This document shows, one piece after another, positions 9,032 through 16,007 of a stretch of 64,000 nt of DNA (position 1 is its first letter; every line of letters begins with the position of its first letter). This stretch comes from Bacteroides fragilis NCTC 9343 (lineage in GTDB: Bacteria; Bacteroidota; Bacteroidia; Bacteroidales; Bacteroidaceae): assembly GCF_000025985.1 (NCBI RefSeq), contig NC_003228.3, positions 2,790,001-2,854,000 of the forward strand, written 5' to 3'. The notes beneath the pieces were generated by a model. It was not told where the DNA came from. It saw only the letters and a list, made by a program, of their open reading frames with translations, and did not search any database. Made by a program: the position numbers and the translations under genes.

Positions 9032-9598
9032 TTAGTGTTTAGGTTTGATAAACCCTATTGGGTTACGAGGTTTTTCCTCCGCTTTCTTTTTCGCCTGCAA
9101 TTCCGCCAAAGTTTGATTAATTAATTCCAATTGCATGCGCGTATCATCATTTATATCGTTGTAGTCAGCAAATGCTTCTTCGATGTAGTCTTTTAATGCT
9201 TTGATTTCGTCTTTCAGTTTATCGACTCTATCAATCGGAGGATTGGAGATTAAATGACGAACTGCTATAAATGCCCTTATAATTTGAATATTAATCTCAA
9301 TTGCCAAATCGCTGTTAAGAACTGAAGAAAGTTGAGCAACTCCATGTTCAGTGAAAGCATAAGGCATATATCGGGTCCCGCCTCTTTTTGAGGTGCTAAA
9401 ACTGCACCTCAAACTGTCGAATTCTTCCTTCGTTAGCTCAAACATAAAATCTGATGGAAAACGTTTAATATTATTTTTTACTGAACGTTTTAAATATTTA
9501 GTTTCAGTACCGTACATTTCCGCCAAATCAAAATCCAGCATAACCTTCTGTCCACGTATCTCGTATATTTTGCTTTGTATTAATTGCAATTGGTCCAT
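9032..9598 (-). CDS. ORF6N-domain protein
   Basis: The 188-residue protein carries an N-terminal ORF6N domain (about 6-95). Visible motifs are IQSKIYEIRGQKVMLDFDLAEMYG, RFPSDFMFELT, then GTRYMPYAFTEHGVAQLSSVL. A C-terminal helical region follows. ORF6N/KilA-N relatives are common phage DNA-binding proteins and some act as antirepressors. Here it is next to repressor genes, which fits a regulatory or antirepressor role, but this is inference. A decayed duplicate lies at 7738-8057. Confidence 0.85.
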   Translation of the reverse strand: MDQLQLIQSKIYEIRGQKVMLDFDLAEMYGTETKYLKRSVKNNIKRFPSDFMFELTKEEFDSLRCSFSTSKRGGTRYMPYAFTEHGVAQLSSVLNSDLAIEINIQIIRAFIAVRHLISNPPIDRVDKLKDEIKALKDYIEEAFADYNDINDDTRMQLELINQTLAELQAKKKAEEKPRNPIGFIKPKH

Positions 9599-9660
9599 AT
9601 TTCATTTAATAACTTAATCGTTTCCTTTGCTTAACCTCTCAATAATCACCCAAAGAAATG

Positions 9661-10161
9661 TCACGCTTTTCCTGCTAACGGATGTTTGGAACTTGAAGGA
9701 CGTTCTACGGGCGGATAATCTTCTTCGTAGTCTACTAATGGTAGATCGGAAAAAGTATCGGTTATCCTATCAGCTCCTGACTGACTTCTTAATGATTCAT
9801 TGTCAGCTTCGAGTTGGCGGATGCGTTCCTCTAAAACGGCATTCTGCTTGATTAGGGTTTTATTTTCATCGTCTTTCTCTTTATACATCTTATAGATTAA
9901 AGAGTTTTCATCTGTAGATGCTGACTCAGCCCGATGAAGGCCAAGGTCTTCTCTTTTCTCCCTCAACATCTCACCTTCACCTCTAAGCAGCCATTCAGTA
10001 GATATGTCGGTATATATACCACACATCTTCATTAATATATCCGCGGTTGGATTTTTAGCTTTATTTATGTACCCTTTTGATAGGGATAATGTTTTCTCAA
10101 ATCTATAATCACTAATTCCTTTATGATTAAGATATTGCTTAATTCTGTCGATTATATCCAT
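9661..10161 (-). CDS. cI-like XRE-family regulator with long coiled coil
   Basis: The 166-residue product has an HTH (about 5-50), the STEWLLRGEGEML motif (about 54-66) and a coiled coil (about 95-127: YKEKDDENKTLIKQNAVLEERI). Its coiled coil is nearly the same as in the regulator at 8514-8948 while the HTH differs, so DNA specificity and dimerisation may have been shuffled separately. An 84-bp repeat lies about 77 bases upstream of its start, identical to one upstream of the neighbouring 10366-10713 gene. Confidence 0.75.
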   Translation of the reverse strand: MDIIDRIKQYLNHKGISDYRFEKTLSLSKGYINKAKNPTADILMKMCGIYTDISTEWLLRGEGEMLREKREDLGLHRAESASTDENSLIYKMYKEKDDENKTLIKQNAVLEERIRQLEADNESLRSQSGADRITDTFSDLPLVDYEEDYPPVERPSSSKHPLAGKA

Positions 10162-10237
10162 AAGATGATTAGGTTAATAAATTATAATAGTTGAAAATAT
10201 ACCACCAATATTTTTTGATAGTGGTTTATATTCCTCT

Positions 10238-10321
10238 ATATTTGTCCCCGTATTCAAATCACTCAAACGAAAACGGATACAAAAAAGGCTGACACGAGAG
10301 CGCTCGTCACCTATATTTTCG
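10238..10321. repeat. 84-bp direct repeat, copy 1
   Basis: Identical to 10774-10857. Each copy lies upstream of a leftward regulator gene. It contains ACGAG-AGCG-CTCGT, and on the minus strand this hairpin is followed by CAGCCTTTTTT, so it could act as a leader terminator or operator. Confidence 0.9.
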
Positions 10322-10365
10322 TCTTTAGTCATTCGCAAATACCACTCAGCTATTGCATACCCAAT

Positions 10366-10713
10366 CTATTTATTTAAATTTTCAATAATACGCAATAATC
10401 TATCTATTTGTTCATCCCTTTTGTTTAACAAGCTAATAAGTTTATCAAAGTCTGCTTTATTTACAGTGACATTGTGCCCGTTTATATTATCCCCGTTTAT
10501 ATTCCCTTGATGAATGGCACTCTCAGGTATTAAGTACTCTTTAACTACCTCTTCTCCGTATTTATCGAAGAGAATTCTTGTTTGATACTCTTCAAGCCCT
10601 CTTTTTCCAGTCTCAATATCTGAAATATTGCTCTGCCCACAATTGAATAAATGAGCCACTTCAACCTGTTTTAAACCAAATCGTTTTCTAAACGCTTTTA
10701 AATCAAAGTTCAT
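10366..10713 (-). CDS. XRE-family HTH regulator
   Basis: The 115-residue protein opens MNFDLKAFRKRFGLKQVEVAHLFNC, a classic Cro/cI helix-turn-helix (about 5-55), with SNISDIETGKRG as the recognition-helix region. A C-terminal segment NINGDNINGHNVTVNKADFDKLISLLNKRDEQIDRLL combines an Asn/Gly-rich linker with a coiled coil. It is flanked by two identical 84-bp repeats and is divergent from the rightward early genes. Best candidate for the main lysogeny switch regulator, but this is position-based inference. Confidence 0.8.
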   Translation of the reverse strand: MNFDLKAFRKRFGLKQVEVAHLFNCGQSNISDIETGKRGLEEYQTRILFDKYGEEVVKEYLIPESAIHQGNINGDNINGHNVTVNKADFDKLISLLNKRDEQIDRLLRIIENLNK

Positions 10714-10773
10714 AATAATAAAATTAATGTTAATTATCAGTGATATATCTTGTTTATTGGGAATATATCACCG

Positions 10774-10857
10774 ATATTTGTCCCCGTATTCAAATCACTC
10801 AAACGAAAACGGATACAAAAAAGGCTGACACGAGAGCGCTCGTCACCTATATTTTCG
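10774..10857. repeat. 84-bp direct repeat, copy 2
   Basis: Identical to 10238-10321, about 60 bases upstream of the 10366-10713 regulator and inside the divergent control region between the leftward and rightward phage arms (10714-11062). Confidence 0.9.
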
Positions 10858-10981
10858 CATTTATCCATTCGCAAATATAGCCAGCCTTTTTCTTTTATCC
10901 AACAATTCGTATAAGAATTTGAAAGTGGCGCGGTTGCGTGGAAGTTTCCGCGAGATTTAAGGGTTAGTAAAGACATTGATA

Positions 10982-11048
10982 AAAGCTCGTTCCGAGTAAT
11001 AGGCAAACTTCCACATTAGGCCTATGAAAGGTTCGAGCTTTGCTTTTT
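10982..11048 (+). promoter_or_regulatory. Leader hairpin before the rightward early operon
   Basis: AAAGCTCG (10982-10989) pairs with CGAGCTTT (11034-11041) and is followed by GCTTTTT, a terminator shape about 15 bases before the first rightward gene. GTGGAAGTTT (10938-10947) can pair with AAACTTCCAC (11005-11014), which lies inside the hairpin loop region, so the leader can fold in alternative ways. Attenuation or antitermination is possible but unproven. Confidence 0.45.
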
Positions 11049-11062
11049 AAGGAGATAAGAAT

Positions 11063-11671
11063 ATGGAATCAAAGTTTCATGAACTGAAAAACAGGCTGCT
11101 GAAGAATATTGACCAGACGTCCGAATCTAGGCTTTATATGGATATACAGCTGGCTCAAAACTGCGAAACTCTTATGTCTATTATCAAAAAGGATATCGGA
11201 TATCTGGCAAAGGAAGGTATCCTTTCCCCCGGCATAGCAGAAGATTTTAAGGACGTATTTCTATCTGCCGGCATAAAATGTAACTCCGGAGGCTCATCCG
11301 GATATATGTTAATATGGGACGGCACTGCGGTTGATATTTCCGGAACTGCCACGGCTGTAATCTGGAAAAGTGAACGAGCCTTCATCAAAGGACGCGCATG
11401 CGCTTTCCTTCTTGGAGAGGTCTCTGCAATAACCTGTGAACGTTCGATGGTCATTGCGGCAGGAAGCTCCACTATCCTTGCCGAGGGAGATTCCGTTGTT
11501 GGAGTTTCAGGCTATCATGCCTCTGTAAAGGCGTCAGACTATGCTACTGTCGTAAATATGAACTGTCCCAACATTGACCTTCGTGACAACACCCGCCTTT
11601 GGCTTCCTGCACGCGGAAGCTTTGCAGCCCGAAAAAATTGTGATATAATTATTAAAGACAAGGAGGAATAA
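11063..11671 (+). CDS. Unidentified early phage protein with probable beta-solenoid repeats
   Basis: The 202-residue product has a helical N-terminus (about 1-70). It then has a region rich in short beta-forming, Gly/Ala/Ser-spaced repeats (TAVDISGTATAVIWKSERAF, SERSMVIAAGSSTILAEG-like rungs, about 85-195), suggesting a small right-handed beta-helix. It is the first gene of the rightward early operon. I do not recognise the family and assign no function. Confidence 0.65.
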   Translation: MESKFHELKNRLLKNIDQTSESRLYMDIQLAQNCETLMSIIKKDIGYLAKEGILSPGIAEDFKDVFLSAGIKCNSGGSSGYMLIWDGTAVDISGTATAVIWKSERAFIKGRACAFLLGEVSAITCERSMVIAAGSSTILAEGDSVVGVSGYHASVKASDYATVVNMNCPNIDLRDNTRLWLPARGSFAARKNCDIIIKDKEE

Positions 11672-11674
11672 GTC

Positions 11675-11875
11675 ATGATCACATCCGAAGAACCAACAGT
11701 AAGCAGCACCGGTCGCTATACCGTAACCCAAACTTGCGAAATACTCGGAATACACCGCAACACTTTAAGGGAATATACCAGTAGCGGACGCATAAAATGC
11801 GGATTTCGCCGTGAGTCAGCACGAAAATTTTACGAAGGTAAGGAAATCATAAGATTCTGGAGGGCACAATTATGA
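11675..11875 (+). CDS. Excisionase-like HTH protein
   Basis: The 66-residue protein carries a MerR-type winged HTH of the excisionase family: YTVTQTCEILGIHRNTLREYTSSGRIKC..., ending FYEGKEIIRFWRAQL. Small proteins of this kind act as recombination directionality factors or as transcription regulators. It starts 3 bases after the preceding gene and its stop overlaps an ATG of the next gene (ATGA). Being near the early promoter rather than beside the integrase, a transcriptional role is equally possible. Confidence 0.75.
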   Translation: MITSEEPTVSSTGRYTVTQTCEILGIHRNTLREYTSSGRIKCGFRRESARKFYEGKEIIRFWRAQL

Positions 11876-12163
11876 ATGAAACTTTCCTCGCCCTGTCCAT
11901 GTATCTGTGCATCGGCCTGTTTTTGGGCTATCCTATTCCTGTTCCGGGCTTTGGAATCCCGGATCAGGCAGGAGCTTACCGGACTTCGCGGCAAGATAGG
12001 TGAAACAGACTCCCGTCTTTTAAAAATATACCTCCTGACTCTGGAGGAAAAGATAAACAGCCTTATCGAAGAAGAGAGATACGAGGAAGCACAGAGCCTG
12101 ACGCTCCTTCTCAAAAAAGAACTTAACCCATTAAATGAAGAACAAGATGACAAACATGAATAA
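11872..12163 (+). CDS. Small single-pass membrane coiled-coil protein, possibly frameshifted
   Basis: Two frames overlap here. The frame from ATG 11872, coupled to the previous stop as ATGA, reads MNETFLALSMYLCIGLFLGY, a clean membrane helix, but then stops at 12003. The frame from ATG 11876 starts with an odd Cys/Pro-rich stretch and continues as LFLFRALESRIRQELTG plus a coiled coil to 12163. A +1 shift near 11930 would join the good halves of both. Either a frameshift mutation, a sequencing error or programmed shifting would explain this. Function unknown. Confidence 0.5.
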
Positions 12164-12380
12164 GCTTTCCAAACATATCATTATCGCAATCATTACGATA
12201 ACGACCATTGCCGGCTGTATCTATGCCGGAAATGTAGAGCGTAACGATGCCGTCCTCTCGGGCATGTCCATGGAGAAGTACCAATATATCCACGACCGGA
12301 TCGGCGGGCGGGCTTCCTCCTCCGATGTGGTGAAGGAGTACCTGCGCAATCAGGGATTTTACGATTCAAAAGATTATTAA
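12156..12380 (+). CDS. Small secreted or membrane-anchored phage protein
   Basis: The 74-residue product has an N-terminal hydrophobic segment IIIAIITITTIAGC, where the cysteine could be a lipobox or the end of a signal anchor. A polar C-terminal domain of about 45 residues follows. The start at 12156 overlaps the previous stop by 8 bases; starts at 12135 or 12147 in the same frame are possible. Family not recognised. Confidence 0.55.
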   Translation: MNKLSKHIIIAIITITTIAGCIYAGNVERNDAVLSGMSMEKYQYIHDRIGGRASSSDVVKEYLRNQGFYDSKDY

Positions 12381-12403
12381 CCATAAACGGGAAAGGAGTA
12401 CCC

Positions 12404-12862
12404 ATGTTAGTGAATCATATACAAGTGGCCTATGTGCTACAGATAACACCCTTGGAAGCCAAATTTATGATGGCTCCGCATATCGAGAGAATCCGGGAGA
12501 TGGTCATACCCGGAAAAAAGAGTCTGGACAAATGCGCAAGGCTCGTCAGGGAAACAGACGTGGTAGAAAGCCTCTTGCTGAATATCAGATTCCGCCATCC
12601 GAGCCCCGAACTCGACGGCAAAGACCGGATAGCATATACCATTGAGAAACTGAAAGAAGCGCCTCTTAATCTTAAAAAGAAGATAGCGGATGATCCGGGT
12701 TGCCTGAAAAGCGGGAAAATATCCGGCAAATTCCGTGCTCTGAACAGTATCCTCGAAGAGGAATCTATAAAGGAGATAAAAGAAATACTGCGCCTAAGAG
12801 GCGGTCATATTGGCAGAAAAGACACGGCCATGTCCCAAAAGAAAAGGAGGAGGGTGTCATGA
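12404..12862 (+). CDS. Unidentified early phage protein
   Basis: A 152-residue, mostly helical, Lys/Arg-rich protein with no motif I can name. Highly basic residues at the C-terminus (MSQKKRRRVS) suggest nucleic-acid contact. Its last bases overlap the start of the HAD hydrolase gene (ATG at 12859), so the two are translationally coupled. Confidence 0.6.
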   Translation: MLVNHIQVAYVLQITPLEAKFMMAPHIERIREMVIPGKKSLDKCARLVRETDVVESLLLNIRFRHPSPELDGKDRIAYTIEKLKEAPLNLKKKIADDPGCLKSGKISGKFRALNSILEEESIKEIKEILRLRGGHIGRKDTAMSQKKRRRVS

Positions 12863-13224
12863 TCCTGGCCGTTGACTTTGACGGAACGATTGCGCGAAGC
12901 AGCTTTCCCGATATCCTGGGGGAACAACCGTATGCCGGTGAAGTGCTGCGCAAATTGCACGGAAGAGGCCACTATATCATTATCTGGACCTGCCGTAGCG
13001 GAAAGAACCTGCTTGATGCAATCAACTGGCTGCTGGAGCACAACATTCCCTTTGACAGGGTGAACGACCACTGCCCGGAAAATATAAAGCGGTACGGGAA
13101 AGGATCCGGCAAGATATACGCCAATATCTACATCGATGACAAGAACCTCGGCGGGTTTCCCGGATGGCTCCGTTGCCTGGAAGAGATAGAACGGATGGAA
13201 TCTGCGGAAAACGACCAAATATGA
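12859..13224 (+). CDS. Small HAD-superfamily hydrolase
   Basis: The 121-residue protein starts MILAVDFDGTIARSSFP: D6 and D8 of the DxDGT motif are the nucleophile and acid/base of HAD phosphatases. A Thr/Ser after a hydrophobic strand (IIIWTCRSGK) gives motif II, and IYIDDKNLGG supplies the final acidic motif. It has no large cap domain, so it probably acts on a macromolecular or nucleotide phosphate. Similar small hydrolases are frequent in Bacteroides phages and conjugative elements. The exact substrate is unknown. Confidence 0.8.
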   Translation: MILAVDFDGTIARSSFPDILGEQPYAGEVLRKLHGRGHYIIIWTCRSGKNLLDAINWLLEHNIPFDRVNDHCPENIKRYGKGSGKIYANIYIDDKNLGGFPGWLRCLEEIERMESAENDQI

Positions 13225-13246
13225 CATATATGGAACTTTTGAGAAC

Positions 13247-13456
13247 ATGAAAGTGATACATGTGCATTTGATCTTCAAAAAGAAGAACTACTATTTCGGT
13301 TCGCTCAGCGCCATTTTTGAACATCTGAGCGAAAACGATATAGGAATCAAAAAAGGTACGCTACTGCATCGGTCCAAAGAGGGAACGATCTCAACGGACC
13401 GGGCGATCATCATAAAAGGAGTCCTGCTTAAATGCAGGAAACATGTTAAACAATAA
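13247..13456 (+). CDS. Small phage protein of unknown function
   Basis: A basic 69-residue protein (MKVIHVHLIFKKKNYYFGSLSAIFEHL...) resembling short Bacteroides phage proteins in which a beta-strand pair precedes a helix and a GTLLH strand. It might be a small DNA-binding or regulatory protein, but no motif proves it. It lies 22 bases after the HAD gene. Confidence 0.55.
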   Translation: MKVIHVHLIFKKKNYYFGSLSAIFEHLSENDIGIKKGTLLHRSKEGTISTDRAIIIKGVLLKCRKHVKQ

Positions 13457-13525
13457 CCAATGCCGGTACTAAAGGATGCCGTCGGGAGTGTGCCCCGGTT
13501 AAGTTTTATATTTTGCAAACCACCC

Positions 13526-13545
13526 CCCGGGGAGAAGTCCCCGGG
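13526..13545. other. GC-rich hairpin in early intergenic gap
   Basis: CCCGGGGA (13526-13533) and TCCCCGGG (13538-13545) form an 8-bp stem with a GAAG loop. No T-run follows, so it is more likely a pausing or mRNA-stability element than a terminator. Confidence 0.4.
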
Positions 13546-13586
13546 ATTCGGTTCCCCCGAAGCGGGAGGCTTAAAATGATCAGCTT

Positions 13587-13931
13587 ATGAATATCATCCA
13601 GACCATCCCCCGTATCGATTGCAAGGCATTCGCCAAATGCGGAAAGAAATCCCTGTCCCATTGCAGGAGGTATAAGCTCACGGATGAAGAGTGCGCCGGC
13701 TGCGAGCTGGTCCGACGGCGGGAAAGAGGCAATTATCGTACCTTGTCTGACGGTCGTGTGATGAAACAGTGCTCCGTTTGCGGTGAGTGGTATGGCGTTC
13801 ACCGGTTTTATCCCAGAGCCCTGAAGAGAGGAGAGAAGGTATACTTTACTTTCAGTTCCGAGTGCAGGAGATGCAAGTCACTGAAAGCTTCAGCATACCA
13901 AAGAAATAAACAGCAATTAAAAATCGAGTGA
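13587..13931 (+). CDS. Cysteine-rich zinc-binding phage protein
   Basis: The 114-residue product has two clusters of cysteines. The first is CGKKSLSHC...CAGC (about 13-38). The second is CSVCGEWYGVHRFYP followed by CRRCKS (about 60-100), a CxxC...CxxC zinc-ribbon like those before HNH nucleases. No HNH catalytic histidine pair is clear, so I call it a zinc-finger protein only. Likely nucleic-acid contact. Confidence 0.6.
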   Translation: MNIIQTIPRIDCKAFAKCGKKSLSHCRRYKLTDEECAGCELVRRRERGNYRTLSDGRVMKQCSVCGEWYGVHRFYPRALKRGEKVYFTFSSECRRCKSLKASAYQRNKQQLKIE

Positions 13932-13932
13932 T

Positions 13933-14379
13933 ATGGCAATGCACACCTGGTTTGAATGCAAGATCCGCTACGAGAAAATGATGGAGAACGGAATGATTCA
14001 GAAAGTTACCGAGTCCTATCTGGTAGACGCTTTGAGTTTTACGGAAGCGGAAGCACGCATTATTGAAGAGGTAACCCCGTTTATAACAGGAGAGTTTACG
14101 GTATCGGACATTAAACGCGCCAATTACAGCGAACTTTTTGTCAGTGATGAAGAAGCGGCGGACCGCTGGTTTAAATGCAGGCTCTTTTTTATCACCCTGG
14201 ACGAAAAGAGCGGCGCCGAGAAGAAAACCGCCTCCTTTGTGCTGGTACAGGCCGCCGACCTGCGTGACGCCGTGGGGAAACTGGACGAGGGAATGAAAGG
14301 TACTATGGCCGATTATCAGATAGGAGCGGTTACGGAAACGGCTATTGTGGATGTGTACCCATACGGTTCAACAGCATAA
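13933..14379 (+). CDS. DUF4494-like phage protein
   Basis: The 148-residue protein starts HTWFECKIRYEKMMENGMIQKVTESYLVDALSFTEAEARI, matching the pattern of DUF4494 proteins carried by Bacteroidetes mobile elements. It has two similar halves, each with a WFKC(K/R) strand motif (about 5-11 and 78-83). The biochemical role is unknown. It starts one base after the zinc-finger gene. Confidence 0.65.
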   Translation: MAMHTWFECKIRYEKMMENGMIQKVTESYLVDALSFTEAEARIIEEVTPFITGEFTVSDIKRANYSELFVSDEEAADRWFKCRLFFITLDEKSGAEKKTASFVLVQAADLRDAVGKLDEGMKGTMADYQIGAVTETAIVDVYPYGSTA

Positions 14380-14489
14380 AACGCCTTGAGTCGTGGGTAC
14401 ATACGGTTAACGGGTGACGATACCGCCAGATCCATAAGCGGAGATATGTTTTTCAGAAAATAAATTTGTTAAATTTTAAAATTACGATT

Positions 14490-14642
14490 ATGATAAAAAA
14501 AATTATCCGGTATTTGAGAAAGCGCAAAGATATGAAATTGCGCAAATGGTGCATAACGCTGGCAGCAAACGAATTATCTTACGGAGAGGCTATCGATGCC
14601 GCCAACGAGATTTACAAGTGGGTTAAAGAGCAGTCTCAATAA
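14490..14642 (+). CDS. Small basic phage protein (50 aa)
   Basis: The frame reads MIKKIIRYLRKRKDMKLRKW then a helix with AANEIYKWVKEQ. Strongly basic N-terminus and helical C-terminus. It is spaced like its neighbours and runs in the operon direction. No family recognised. Confidence 0.5.
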   Translation: MIKKIIRYLRKRKDMKLRKWCITLAANELSYGEAIDAANEIYKWVKEQSQ

Positions 14643-14672
14643 AAGATTTAACTTCTTCGTAACAATAAAGAC

Positions 14673-15002
14673 ATGAAAATAAGAAACAATGATTTGTCTT
14701 ATAAAAGTATTGACATTGATATAGCAGACGGAGTTTCAATCCACCTATATAAATGCGAGTATGACGAACTTATTAAGCTCCTTTTGCCTGATATGGAACA
14801 AGAGATAAAAAATGCCTATTCTCTCCATCAGAGGGCTATGGAACAACGTCAGCAATGCTGGGAGATGGTAAAGGAAATTCGAGAATTATTCTATGAGTGT
14901 TCCGATGAAGAGTTCTGCATTCGGAAAAGTCTGGATGAAATAGAGGAAAGTAAATTAGTTGAAGTATTGGAAAAATACCACAAACTATTAGGATTTGTTT
15001 AA
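14673..15002 (+). CDS. Unidentified early phage protein
   Basis: A 109-residue acidic protein with a helical, probably coiled-coil, centre (HQRAMEQRQQCWEMVKEIRELF). Less GC-rich than the late genes. No known motif. Confidence 0.5.
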   Translation: MKIRNNDLSYKSIDIDIADGVSIHLYKCEYDELIKLLLPDMEQEIKNAYSLHQRAMEQRQQCWEMVKEIRELFYECSDEEFCIRKSLDEIEESKLVEVLEKYHKLLGFV

Positions 15003-15019
15003 TTCAACACAATAAAGAA

Positions 15020-15193
15020 ATGAAAACAAAATTTGTAAAAGAGACAGATCGTAAAGGCACTTATATTATTGAAGGTTCATCTGATGGCCGGTTCTTTAAT
15101 ATAAAGAGGTTCATTTGTCAAGTTCAAAAACAAGAAACCGAAAAAGAGACACAAGAATTAGCTGATTTTATTTTATCAAAACTTAATTCCTAA
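15020..15193 (+). CDS. Small early phage protein (57 aa)
   Basis: Frame MKTKFVKETDRKGTYIIEGS...ending LADFILSKLNS; a short beta-rich start and a C-terminal helix. It lies 17 bases after the previous gene. Function unknown. Confidence 0.45.
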   Translation: MKTKFVKETDRKGTYIIEGSSDGRFFNIKRFICQVQKQETEKETQELADFILSKLNS

Positions 15194-15262
15194 CGGATTC
15201 ATATCAATCAAATTAATGATATACAGAAAGCGCCATTCTTTGGATGCCGCAAGGTAGTACGT

Positions 15263-15388
15263 ATGAAATTCAATCCTAAACCGGTTAAACCGCTTGTCAA
15301 ACCTCTTCACTCGTTTATGATCAAGGGTGTGAAAATACAAGCATATAGCCGAAGGGATGCTCTAAAACGATATAATCATTTGAAGTAA
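15263..15388 (+). CDS. Small basic phage protein (41 aa)
   Basis: Frame MKFNPKPVKPLVKPLHSFMIKG then AYSRRDALKRYNHLK. Proline/lysine repeats followed by a basic helix resemble small proteins that recur in Bacteroides phage early regions. Coding call rests on composition and position. Confidence 0.4.
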   Translation: MKFNPKPVKPLVKPLHSFMIKGVKIQAYSRRDALKRYNHLK

Positions 15389-15423
15389 GTCCAAATTCTT
15401 AATTGGAGTATATTAATTAATTA

Positions 15424-15663
15424 ATGAGATTAAAAACAAAACATATGACACGAAAGGAATGCCTGGATAAGATTCAAGAAGCAGTTGACAATTTGGATAC
15501 ACTTCTTGCTGTAATCAAGTCACCATCTAGCACTACAATTAGATGGGATTGTGAAGTATATGCAGATGAAGCGGACAAAATCACGAATGCGCTCAATGCT
15601 CTACATACCAATTATGGGAACGAGACAAGAGAGGAATTTTGCATAGGATTAGATAACGAATAG
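15424..15663 (+). CDS. Unidentified early phage protein (79 aa)
   Basis: Small acidic helical protein; an alternative start at M8 (MTRKECLDKIQ) is possible. No motif recognised. Confidence 0.45.
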   Translation: MRLKTKHMTRKECLDKIQEAVDNLDTLLAVIKSPSSTTIRWDCEVYADEADKITNALNALHTNYGNETREEFCIGLDNE

Positions 15664-15674
15664 CCAGAAAGAGT

Positions 15675-15953
15675 ATGATTAAAAGTAACTTTCAAATTGA
15701 GACTAAAAAACTTTGTAAAATAGAATCTGAGTTGCTCAAATTAATATCAGATTCAGGAAACGAGAGTTTGCAAAACAAATTTCTTGAATGGCAGGAACAG
15801 AGAGATATTTGCAATGAAGTATTGATCACGGAACTGGAACGCCATCTTGCCCCCAATGTGCCAATGCACAGGATAGATTGTAATGAAAATGAATCATCTT
15901 CTTCAAATACACTTCATTCTTTTACAGAGGGTGGATACGTCGGGAATGACTAA
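15675..15953 (+). CDS. Unidentified early phage protein (92 aa)
   Basis: Helical protein with a Ser/Asn-rich C-terminal tail. It lies 11 bases after the previous gene. No motif recognised. Confidence 0.45.
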   Translation: MIKSNFQIETKKLCKIESELLKLISDSGNESLQNKFLEWQEQRDICNEVLITELERHLAPNVPMHRIDCNENESSSSNTLHSFTEGGYVGND

Positions 15954-16007
15954 ATAACATTCTTTGGGTTAGGAAAGAACTGTATTTAAAAGATAATCAT
16001 GCTTTAA

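Noticed and set aside
10162..10365. Possible gene between two regulators
   Set aside because: The segment is taken up by the 84-bp repeat and leader sequence; no start codon with a credible product is seen.
10737..11006. An 89-codon minus-strand frame through the divergent control region
   Set aside because: Composition is poor at its N-terminal half and it runs through the repeat and promoter region; the open stretch in the 84-bp repeat is noted in the findings instead.
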